From Rickettsiaceae bacterium (lineage in GTDB: Bacteria > Pseudomonadota > Alphaproteobacteria > Rickettsiales > Rickettsiaceae): DNA of 54,491 bases. Under the pieces are notes generated by a model, which was given only the letters and a program-made list of their open reading frames with translations, did no database searches and was not told where the DNA came from. The position numbers and the translations under genes are program-made. This document shows positions 33,980-41,746 of the stretch, one piece after another. How positions within the stretch are numbered: the stretch's first letter is position 1; each line of letters begins with the position of its first letter. The stretch covers positions 1-54,491 of the forward strand of contig JAQSWU010000004.1 in NCBI GenBank assembly GCA_029266475.1, given 5' to 3'.

Positions 33980-36244
33980 CTAAAAAATAATACGAAGTTT
34001 TACTGAGCCATTGCTAGAACGAAATTCTCCTCTTCGAATAATATCGTAGTTAACTCCAATCTCAAATTTCCCAGAGGTAACTAATTTAACGCCTGCACCT
34101 ACGATAAATGTAGTTTTAGATATTTTTTTCTGTGGCAATAGTGCAGAATCAGCTGTCATATCAAGCGCGCGGATTCTCATTGCTTTATTCTTTGAATCAA
34201 GCGCATGCTCAAGGCGTGCATGTATACTTGGTACTAAGTTAACTCCACCCTTAACTATCGCTTTGGCAATATTCACCCCAATTAATCCATTTAGGCTATG
34301 GTTCCTTTTGCTGGATACTTCAACGTCATCTCTAGAACCTTGGTCTCGGAATTTTCCAAGTCTAATTTTGTCATAAGCAAGCCCTATCAAAGGAGCTACA
34401 GCAAAACCATTTTCAAGCTTTATCTCGTAAAACAACTCTTCACGAATTCCAAAAAGAGTACCTTTGTTGTGTGCTTTACTTTCACCAGAATTTTTTAACC
34501 TGACCCAACCGTATTTGACTTGGCTGTTTAAGTAAAGATGTTCTTCAAAAAAGCTTACTAAATATCCTGTTAACACAGTTGCATGCATCTTATTTTTAAT
34601 ATAATTCCCAGTAAGTTTGGTATTTAAAGCAGCATGCGAATACGCTAAGCCAAGTAGGTTACAATCATTGATCATACTTTCTATACCAATGATTCCTCCT
34701 GCATGGTTAGTTTTGAAGCCATTAAGGTTTCTGGTAGCTTTCTGATTTCCTTGTCCTATAAAGCTTCTCATCCAAAAATTTATTGATTCGTTGAAAAGAT
34801 TGCCTGCTGAAGCGCCTCTATAATTACTGTGGACCTGGTCAGATGTAACTTTTAACAATGTATTGTTAAAAGTTACATCTGTTATATGCGAATTGACTGC
34901 ATTCGTAGAAATTGCACTAATTTTACCAATAGCGGCCGTTGCTGCGTCACTTACCATTTGCGCTCTCTCTATTATAGCATAAGTTAACCCTATGTACGGC
35001 GCTTGGGGAGTTAAGGTTGTATCTCCTTGACTAACATACTCTCTCTTGGTAATATTTAAAGTTTCAGACTGCTCTAAAGAACGCGTACTTTCAAAACTAA
35101 CCTTTCCTTTCTCTTTATGCTCGCCTAAATTTCTAAATGAATTTATTTTAGCATCAGCAACGCCTTTTCCCTCTAATTGTGAATTAACAGTTTCTTCAGG
35201 AGTAACATTCTCTAGAATCATATTCTCTGGTATGGAAGGTCGATTTCTTACTTTTTTATCTCTATTGGTAAGTAGAATAACCTGTTTAATACATTCTTCA
35301 TCCAAACCATTCTCAACTAATTGCTTTTTTAATTCTTTTTCTGGAACAGTGCCAAAAGCAGCAATAGACTTACATCCGTCTTTAATAAGGTTTGCCTTTA
35401 CAAGTGCTAACCCTGGCTCATTATCTAATGCATTTGCTAATTTTACTATATTATTTTGTAATTCTTCATCTGGTAGTAATGGATTTGAAATATTTGACTC
35501 ATAAATCAATTTTTTTAATTTTATAAAATATTCTGCCTCAGAGAGTTTTATGGAAGGAAAACTATTACAAGAACTATGAGATGGCGAAATGTCTAAATTA
35601 AGGGTTATACTTTCAGAGGACTTTGGTGAAGCTACATTGTTACTTGTAATTATACGCCTATTATTACCTAAAGAGTCACCTCCTTCTTCCAAGGATCTTT
35701 TTCTAGATAAGCATAGCTCGTTCAAAGAAGTTACTAGTTCATCGAGATTATTTTCAGTTAACTCTTCGATACCAGGGTATTCTGCTTTAAATTCAAAACT
35801 CACTTTAGATAACTCTTCTACTGCTTCTTGTAAATCTTTTATTTTTTCCTTAGAAAAGCCATATAGACTTTCTAATTCTGTAACTTTCTCTTGGGTAAAT
35901 TTTCTTAATGTCAGTAAGTACTTAGTCACAGGGATTTCTTCGAGAGTAGTATCTGGGTTAAGAGAATGTGCTTTTGGAGTGAAGTAACGAAAACTATCAA
36001 TTGTAATAGTGCCTTTTAAATTTTCTTTTTTACTAAGCTCAATCAAAAGCTGATCAATATTTTTTGCCCATTTTTCCTCTTGTAATTGTTTGTTCTTTTG
36101 CGTGTCTTCTTCTGTAGAATGTTTTTTATCTGTATTGCCTCCAGCAAATGCATCGTGGGTAAATAGGATAGCTGCAAATGTTACTATAAAAAAAATCGAC
36201 CTATTTCTTTTTAGTCTTTTGGTTTTTTCGTTACTAATCGCCAT
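33980..36244 (-). CDS. Autotransporter (type V secretion), surface protein
   Basis: A 754-residue protein. The signal peptide is clear (basic start, hydrophobic core at 17-30, cleavage near DAFA/GG at 34-35). The passenger, about 35-480, is unusually charged and helix-rich rather than beta-helical. The last 270 residues form an autotransporter beta-barrel, with FWMRSFIGQG at its start, GGIIGIE, alternating amphipathic strands and a terminal phenylalanine (KLRIIF). Rickettsial Sca proteins have this layout and act in adhesion and invasion. A 42-base palindrome (34840-34881) sits inside the gene just before the barrel. The methyltransferase at 1089 belongs to a family that modifies such proteins. 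Confidence 0.88.
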   Translation of the reverse strand: MAISNEKTKRLKRNRSIFFIVTFAAILFTHDAFAGGNTDKKHSTEEDTQKNKQLQEEKWAKNIDQLLIELSKKENLKGTITIDSFRYFTPKAHSLNPDTTLEEIPVTKYLLTLRKFTQEKVTELESLYGFSKEKIKDLQEAVEELSKVSFEFKAEYPGIEELTENNLDELVTSLNELCLSRKRSLEEGGDSLGNNRRIITSNNVASPKSSESITLNLDISPSHSSCNSFPSIKLSEAEYFIKLKKLIYESNISNPLLPDEELQNNIVKLANALDNEPGLALVKANLIKDGCKSIAAFGTVPEKELKKQLVENGLDEECIKQVILLTNRDKKVRNRPSIPENMILENVTPEETVNSQLEGKGVADAKINSFRNLGEHKEKGKVSFESTRSLEQSETLNITKREYVSQGDTTLTPQAPYIGLTYAIIERAQMVSDAATAAIGKISAISTNAVNSHITDVTFNNTLLKVTSDQVHSNYRGASAGNLFNESINFWMRSFIGQGNQKATRNLNGFKTNHAGGIIGIESMINDCNLLGLAYSHAALNTKLTGNYIKNKMHATVLTGYLVSFFEEHLYLNSQVKYGWVRLKNSGESKAHNKGTLFGIREELFYEIKLENGFAVAPLIGLAYDKIRLGKFRDQGSRDDVEVSSKRNHSLNGLIGVNIAKAIVKGGVNLVPSIHARLEHALDSKNKAMRIRALDMTADSALLPQKKISKTTFIVGAGVKLVTSGKFEIGVNYDIIRRGEFRSSNGSVKLRIIF
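34840..34881. repeat. Perfect 20-bp-arm palindrome inside the autotransporter gene
   Basis: The arms at 34840-34859 (CAGATGTAACTTTTAACAAT) and 34862-34881 are exact reverse complements separated by two bases. It is read in frame and encodes about residues 455-469, at the passenger-barrel junction. It could be an in-frame palindromic insertion like rickettsial RPEs, or an mRNA hairpin. Confidence 0.9.
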
Positions 36245-36806
36245 AAATAACTTCCTAATATAATTTATGCATACTCTATTTTCTTTTTGTAACCTCTCAA
36301 AAATGTAAGCTTGAATAAACCTCTCTTGTTTCTTATTTAAGAATTTGATTTAGACATTGCGATGTTTATACTAGTTAATTGAGCGACAAGACATAACTTA
36401 TTATTTCTTTAGGCTTACTACATAGTATTTATTAATTAGTATCGGAATTAAATTTACTTTTCAAGATATAAATCATAGATTGCGCATAAGTATCGATATT
36501 CAATTAAAAATCAAATCAAACACATTGCTTAAAGCCTAAGGATTGTATTAAATTACTTATATATAGTATATGGTACTAAGTTAGGTTTTCAGGAATTTAA
36601 TATTCATTGTAGGTGAATCAAAACAGCGGGTTAAGGCTAATGAATCAGTTAGGAAGACGGTATCAATGTTAATAGGAAGAATAGTTTAAGCTAACCCAAA
36701 TTTCTCGGAACCTTCATACATAGAATATATAATATATATTATGGAAAATAAGTTGATATTTTTCGTTATTATTCGCTCGAGTCAGTTAGATAAGTTATAA
36801 AATAAC
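36245..36806. other. Intergenic region of 562 bp with no recognisable gene
   Basis: The region is very AT-rich. The only coding-like piece is a short open stretch at 36585-36689 ending in TAA, without a convincing start or recognisable family. It may be a decayed gene end. The first 100 bases should hold the autotransporter promoter. Confidence 0.5.
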
Positions 36807-37961
36807 TTATAAATTTTTTTGATATTTCATAAATGCAGCAATAATTAGCGAGCTAAGTGAAAAGAATCCACTAAAAAGAAATATATCACTAAAGTTGTTT
36901 TGAGCTAAATAACCGCAAATCGTAGAAGCGATAAAAAAGGCTGTGCCACTTAATACAGAAAATATACCAACAGCGGTACCATAATATTTAGTCGGGATTT
37001 TTTTGAAAATCATAGCTGTAAAAATAATTTGAGCGCCTGCTCTTTGAATGCCCCACATAACTAGCCCTAGGCAGGCAAATATCCATGGTAAAAATTTTAT
37101 ATTGAAATAAAGTATGTTAAAAATCACTAATGCAATAATAGTAATCAATAAAATCAAAACTTCCTTTTTATTATCGATCCAATAACCCAGGCAAGGTGAT
37201 ATTACAAGCATTATAGCATTAAAAAAAGACATCGTAGCTAGATAGTACCACTCCGGAAAGCCTTGATGTTTTAAAAAAATTAAGATTGTACCGTCATTAA
37301 ATCTACCTAAAAAGAAGAAAAAAGTTAGTATAAAAAGAGGAATAATAGGTTTAAATGAGGCTTTTAATTCTTCGAATTTATATCTTTCCCGCTTGCTATT
37401 ACTTTCTAAATGCTCTGTATTCACGCGGAAAGCAATGATAAAGCTTATGAAACACATTGAACATGCTAAGAAAATCAACATATAGATATTTTCCATCAAT
37501 GGACCGAAAATCCATGTGGATATACTGACTAATAAAGGGCCAATAATACAGCCAAATGTTTTAGTCACGCTTAACCAACCTAGCGCTGTACCTTTATTTT
37601 CTGAAACAGTTCCTACATAAGCATCTCTCGGAGCTGCAAATGCTCCATTGGAGGCACGTTCAATAATTTTTGCTAGAAGCAAGGTAACGGCATTCGAAAA
37701 AAATAAAATCATTTTAGACACTAATGCCATGGTCGTTGGAAATATAAAAAGAGACTTACGGTTCTTCAAGCGATCAAATAAATTTCCTGTAACCAGCCTA
37801 AGAATGTTTGAAAGAAGTTCTGTACTTCCTTCGATTATTCCAAAAACGAATAAGGATAAACCGAGCTTTTCGGTAGCAAGTAGTGGTATTAACGTCATGC
37901 CAATAGTAGTTGAGACGGCAAGCAAAAAATTCATTAAATAAACAGGTATCAAACTTCTCAT
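36807..37961 (-). CDS. Major facilitator superfamily transporter
   Basis: A 384-residue protein with about twelve hydrophobic segments. The MFS motif between helices 2 and 3 is visible as GNLFDRLKNRK near 60-70. NGAFAAPRDAYVG near 108-120 and GTALGWLSVTKTFGCIIGPL are features of the drug/metabolite-type branch. The charged central loop (about 172-190) separates two six-helix halves. Substrate cannot be told from sequence; intracellular bacteria often use MFS proteins to take up host metabolites. It stands alone, with no close co-directional neighbour. Confidence 0.87.
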   Translation of the reverse strand: MRSLIPVYLMNFLLAVSTTIGMTLIPLLATEKLGLSLFVFGIIEGSTELLSNILRLVTGNLFDRLKNRKSLFIFPTTMALVSKMILFFSNAVTLLLAKIIERASNGAFAAPRDAYVGTVSENKGTALGWLSVTKTFGCIIGPLLVSISTWIFGPLMENIYMLIFLACSMCFISFIIAFRVNTEHLESNSKRERYKFEELKASFKPIIPLFILTFFFFLGRFNDGTILIFLKHQGFPEWYYLATMSFFNAIMLVISPCLGYWIDNKKEVLILLITIIALVIFNILYFNIKFLPWIFACLGLVMWGIQRAGAQIIFTAMIFKKIPTKYYGTAVGIFSVLSGTAFFIASTICGYLAQNNFSDIFLFSGFFSLSSLIIAAFMKYQKNL

Positions 37962-38231
37962 AACAAATATATTTTCCGGATTTCAGTTATAATAATACTC
38001 ATATTACATATTTGTAAACAACTAAATGATAATTTAAAAGGCATTTTCTTACGAACAGTCGATCACCCCCCTACCCTCCGGTACTTTGCATGCAAAACAT
38101 TAGTATTTTAATGTCACTTATATAGTTCTCTATTATAAATAATAAGTAATTTATTTGATTTTTATTATGCACTCACTATTTTAAAACTTAAAATTTTACA
38201 TAAAAGAGAATAAATAAAGGTCAAACACATA

Positions 38232-38852
38232 ATGCCGAATAATATTTCATTACTTAATAAGATTTTTTTGGAGACAATCGCTCATCCGAATTTTTATAAA
38301 GAAGTCCTTTGGTCATATCATGAACAGGATTTCTTAATCAATAAAAGCTTTAGTGCGGTCCATGTTGCTGCTTATTGCGGGATTGAATATGTTATAAAAT
38401 CAATTTTAGAAAGCCAAAATCCTTGTGTAAATAAATTAGATAGGTATGGATTTAGCCCTTTGGATTATGCCGTAATTACTAATCATACGGTAATTGCACA
38501 GCACTTAATCGAAGCTGGAGCAAAGGTAACTAACAACCTATCGCTGATCAAGCTTTCTCCTGAGTCCCTAGATATCCTTATAAATTCCTCGCTCGAAGCT
38601 CCATTTTTTTTAAAGAACATATGCGAGGCTGGTTTATATAACTCTCCTTTTGAACAAAAATTGACTGAACGTTTGAATGTGCTTAAAGGTAATCATGAAT
38701 TTCCTATGGCTTACCTGCAAGCTAAACATAATATTGAATTATTTATCAATCAAGATAGAGTTGAGATTTTACAAAAATTTGACACCGACTTTATGGAGGA
38801 GTTAAAGCATTACAATAGCTTAGGGGATGTAAATGAACATAATTTAAACTAA
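38232..38852 (+). CDS. Short ankyrin-repeat protein
   Basis: A 206-residue protein with two to three ankyrin units at about 33-100 (AVHVAAYCGIEYVIKSILES and FSPLDYAVITNHTVIAQHLI). The C-terminal half is helical and unrecognised. A weak AAAGG lies 11 bases before the ATG. The ankyrin block is much shorter than in the other ankyrin genes of the window, so it may be a small effector or a shortened relative. It is convergent with the DUF3857 gene. Confidence 0.78.
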   Translation: MPNNISLLNKIFLETIAHPNFYKEVLWSYHEQDFLINKSFSAVHVAAYCGIEYVIKSILESQNPCVNKLDRYGFSPLDYAVITNHTVIAQHLIEAGAKVTNNLSLIKLSPESLDILINSSLEAPFFLKNICEAGLYNSPFEQKLTERLNVLKGNHEFPMAYLQAKHNIELFINQDRVEILQKFDTDFMEELKHYNSLGDVNEHNLN

Positions 38853-38945
38853 ATTGTAAGTTCGATGATAAGCCTTGTAGGTTTTCGTAATTTGTAAATA
38901 ACCAAGAAATGAAAATATTTTAAATTAGTGATTTATGACTTTTAG

Positions 38946-38994
38946 ATTTAACATAAGGCATAGGTATCGTAAATGTCGTGGCCTTATGTTAAAT
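38946..38994. terminator. Inverted repeat between convergent genes
   Basis: ATTTAACATAAGGC (38946-38959) pairs perfectly with GCCTTATGTTAAAT (38981-38994) around a 21-base loop. It lies between the ankyrin gene and the DUF3857 gene and probably terminates both. Confidence 0.5.
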
Positions 38995-39019
38995 GATTAG
39001 TAGATTAAAAAATCATAAA

Positions 39020-40918
39020 TTAATTACTGACTTCAAATACCGCAACAGCATTGTTGCAGTATTTTTTAATCTCATTTTGTAGTTTTTGAAATCTTGGCGT
39101 ATTAAGTTCGGCTGAGAGTATATAGCTTTTTAGTAAATTTACACGTTCGTTGATAACTATTCCATCTTTAGTCAAAACACAAATACGCTCAGCATTCACC
39201 CACGGTGATGAGATGTTATAATTTAATTTCTCTAAATCTGTGGCTTTGGCGTTCTTTATAAGGGTTTTCTTATTAATACTATATGGCGTAGTTAACATTA
39301 AAGCTCCCTTATGTTCAGCGGTATGTGCTAAAAATGCTCTAGACCATCTAGCTTCAAGTGGAATGCCATAACCAAGGTTAGTCACTATATTATTATTATC
39401 TGTTTCATAATAATAACTTAAATCAAGGTCCTTGACGATACGTGAACTAAGATCAGGTAGCTTTATTCTTTTTTTACGTGGAGTGATATTATCATTCAAA
39501 TAGAGAAAAGCTTGCTCTTCGATCGCTTGAACAGAATTATTAAGCTGCATTCCAGCTAGAAACAATGATTCTTCTCCTTTAAGATTTAAGGATCCTTCGA
39601 ATGCTATAGTATCTTTATCTTTTACGCTAATAGTTTTGTTATGCACTATCTTTGCATGTTCATAGTCAATATTTGGGATATGATCATATAACGGAGCTTT
39701 CAAATCAAGGACTAAAGCTGGCCTATCAGCTATGTCTGGATAGATCCCCCCTGCCATACTAGTAAAGTTAGTTGGATCAATCCATATAGCTTTACCTGAG
39801 TTATCCTCAACCTTTACAATCGCATGATTAAAATGTCCTAAACTTGCTATTACTTTCTCATCAGGCAAATAAATATCTCCACGCTGAACCAAAGCCACGT
39901 AAGCTTTGAAACCTAGCTTTCTTAAAATAGCTGTTGTAGATGCCGCGTAGTCCTTACAGTCCCCTACTCCGCTTGCAACAATTTTTTCAAGGTTACGAGG
40001 CAAAAGTCGTCCATTAGTTGTTCGCCAATCACCCATATACCTAACTTTTTCTTGTAGTTTAGAAGTTACTATATTGATTTGATCATACTTGCTTTTCGCT
40101 GTTTTCGCCTCTTGTAATATTGATTCATAAACTGCTGGCAAAGGCTGACTAACTACCTTCTCATAATCTGGAGCAAGTTCTTTAGCGATTTGCACAAAAT
40201 CTTTTGCTGTAGAAAGCTGTATATACGTCAGGAATTTATCTTCAAGAATGTAGTTTCTTCCTTCGTTAATGAGCGAATTATATAGGGGTTTTGACAATTT
40301 TATATCTAAGGTATGAATATTTCCTTTACTCGCTTGCTTAATATCAAGCACCTTATTAGGATCATTTACAACTATATTAAAAGGTAATTCGGACTTTAAA
40401 CTTACTTGAGATTTCTTCCAAACACCCCCCATACCGTAAAAAAATTCTGTATTAAAATAATTCTCTAAAGGCTGCTTCAAGGTGGTCTGCTTATACTTCA
40501 AATATAATTTAGAGCCTTTAACTACTTGCGGATAAGCAATCAATATTTGATAAGTTTGATCGAACCCTTGGACCGCACTTGCTAAGGGCTTTGTTTCAAT
40601 CATATCCTTCTCTATTTTATATTCGCGGCCTTCAAATATTGTTTTTGCTTCTATAACTTCTATTTTGTCGGTGTCGCCATTAAAATAAAGAGTTTGAGTT
40701 CCATAATTTTCTCTTCCCTGCTCATTCAAAATTGAAACTTGTTGTTCTATTATCTCCTCAGCCTGTCCATTAGCTTGAACATTTATATGGCGGTTGAAGA
40801 CCTCAAACTCTACTGGCGCTTCTTCAAAAGTTGCAAGCCTTGCATAAGCTGGGCTAATAGCAAGTATAAAAGAAATTATTATAAGAGAGATATAGGTTTT
40901 AAGAACTTTCATAAACAT
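39020..40918 (-). CDS. DUF3857 / transglutaminase-like exported protein
   Basis: A 632-residue protein with a signal peptide (hydrophobic core at about 9-22, SPAYA near 26). The N-terminal DUF3857 domain (about 35-250) precedes a transglutaminase-like cysteine-protease fold. Its triad is visible: Cys321 in GVGDCKDYA, His365 in GHFNHAIV and Asp381 in IWIDPT. The C-terminal 200 residues match the domain that follows in this family. It would act in the periplasm or at the surface. Starts at 40918 and 40912 are both possible. It lies 81 bp after the alternative oxidase gene on the same strand. Substrate is unknown. Confidence 0.87.
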   Translation of the reverse strand: MFMKVLKTYISLIIISFILAISPAYARLATFEEAPVEFEVFNRHINVQANGQAEEIIEQQVSILNEQGRENYGTQTLYFNGDTDKIEVIEAKTIFEGREYKIEKDMIETKPLASAVQGFDQTYQILIAYPQVVKGSKLYLKYKQTTLKQPLENYFNTEFFYGMGGVWKKSQVSLKSELPFNIVVNDPNKVLDIKQASKGNIHTLDIKLSKPLYNSLINEGRNYILEDKFLTYIQLSTAKDFVQIAKELAPDYEKVVSQPLPAVYESILQEAKTAKSKYDQINIVTSKLQEKVRYMGDWRTTNGRLLPRNLEKIVASGVGDCKDYAASTTAILRKLGFKAYVALVQRGDIYLPDEKVIASLGHFNHAIVKVEDNSGKAIWIDPTNFTSMAGGIYPDIADRPALVLDLKAPLYDHIPNIDYEHAKIVHNKTISVKDKDTIAFEGSLNLKGEESLFLAGMQLNNSVQAIEEQAFLYLNDNITPRKKRIKLPDLSSRIVKDLDLSYYYETDNNNIVTNLGYGIPLEARWSRAFLAHTAEHKGALMLTTPYSINKKTLIKNAKATDLEKLNYNISSPWVNAERICVLTKDGIVINERVNLLKSYILSAELNTPRFQKLQNEIKKYCNNAVAVFEVSN

Positions 40919-40999
40919 AATTTTTTATAGTTTTTGCTTAATCTACAAATTTATAATTTCTTAGTCAAGCTAAGTTTAGAAACGTATTTTATAAAAAAT

Positions 41000-41626
41000 T
41001 TACTTTTTCGCCAAACTACTAGCAAAGGAATGATTGACGTCTCGGTGATTTGCTTCGTCTTCTCTAACTTTAATTATTACATCACGCAAAGTCGCATTAT
41101 CAGGTAATTTCCAATAACCTTTGGCTATCTGGGGGGCTTCAATATTCTCGATTTTACCATTATCTATATCCTCCAAATAAGACGTATAACTCATAACCGC
41201 CTCTTCTTCGAAATATCCTACTAATCGGTGGGCTGTTTTAGGAGAGGCAATATATAACAGAACAAACGCAATGAAAAATATGATTTGTGTTGATAAAATT
41301 ACCAACCTTTCAAATTTCGATGGTTTTGCTACTTCTATAAAAGTCATTAGATGCATACGCTCGTTCTCGGCTTCATCAAGCAAAGTTTTAATCCAGCCAT
41401 GATCATGACATTGATTACGTAAGCATTTCAGATGATTCAGCATTGCGCCGACCATACCAGGCACACCTGCTACTGTCTCAAGAACAACAGCCCTATGACC
41501 ATAACGTTTTTGAAAAAAGCTATCGGCAATCCACCGCAGTATTTTGCATATTTTCAAAGCAAATTTGTCGGAAAAATCAATAGGCTTATGATGCATTCTT
41601 GAAGTTTTTTTTATCGGCTTCATCAT
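41000..41626 (-). CDS. aox: Alternative oxidase (cyanide-insensitive ubiquinol oxidase)
   Basis: A 208-residue di-iron ubiquinol oxidase, which passes electrons from quinol to oxygen without pumping protons. All hallmark motifs are present: [11 protein letters not shown] (Glu50), NERMHLM (Glu89, His92), [12 protein letters not shown] (ligand among Glu140-142) and [12 protein letters not shown] (Glu191, His194). The hydrophobic stretch 109-126 anchors it in the membrane. Length is short but complete, as in bacterial forms without a mitochondrial presequence. A CtrA-type box lies 55 bp upstream, followed 16 bases later by TATAGT. It sits between glycan genes and the DUF3857 gene. AOX is not a standard part of rickettsial respiration, so lateral gain is possible. 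Confidence 0.93.
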   Translation of the reverse strand: MMKPIKKTSRMHHKPIDFSDKFALKICKILRWIADSFFQKRYGHRAVVLETVAGVPGMVGAMLNHLKCLRNQCHDHGWIKTLLDEAENERMHLMTFIEVAKPSKFERLVILSTQIIFFIAFVLLYIASPKTAHRLVGYFEEEAVMSYTSYLEDIDNGKIENIEAPQIAKGYWKLPDNATLRDVIIKVREDEANHRDVNHSFASSLAKK

Positions 41627-41681
41627 AGTTCATTTATAAGAATTTATAATGAATTATAAACTATAATTTCCACAAAGGAAA

Positions 41682-41696
41682 TTAAAAATAAGTTAA
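41682..41696 (-). promoter_or_regulatory. CtrA-type box upstream of the alternative oxidase gene
   Basis: Read toward the gene the site is TTAACTTATTTTTAA, ending 55 bases before the start codon at 41626. A possible -10 (TATAGT) follows after 16 bases. Both this site and the one at 12582 are followed by TCCTTTG within a few bases. Confidence 0.5.
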
Positions 41697-41746
41697 TACC
41701 TTTCGTTTTGAACATTTTACGTCCAATATAGTTAATATCAAACTTT

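Noticed and set aside
38040-38100. C-rich stretch near 38065 as another copy of the G-rich dispersed repeat
   Set aside because: Only the homopolymer-like part resembles it; the flanking AAAAAT and GGTTGAAATTT segments are absent.
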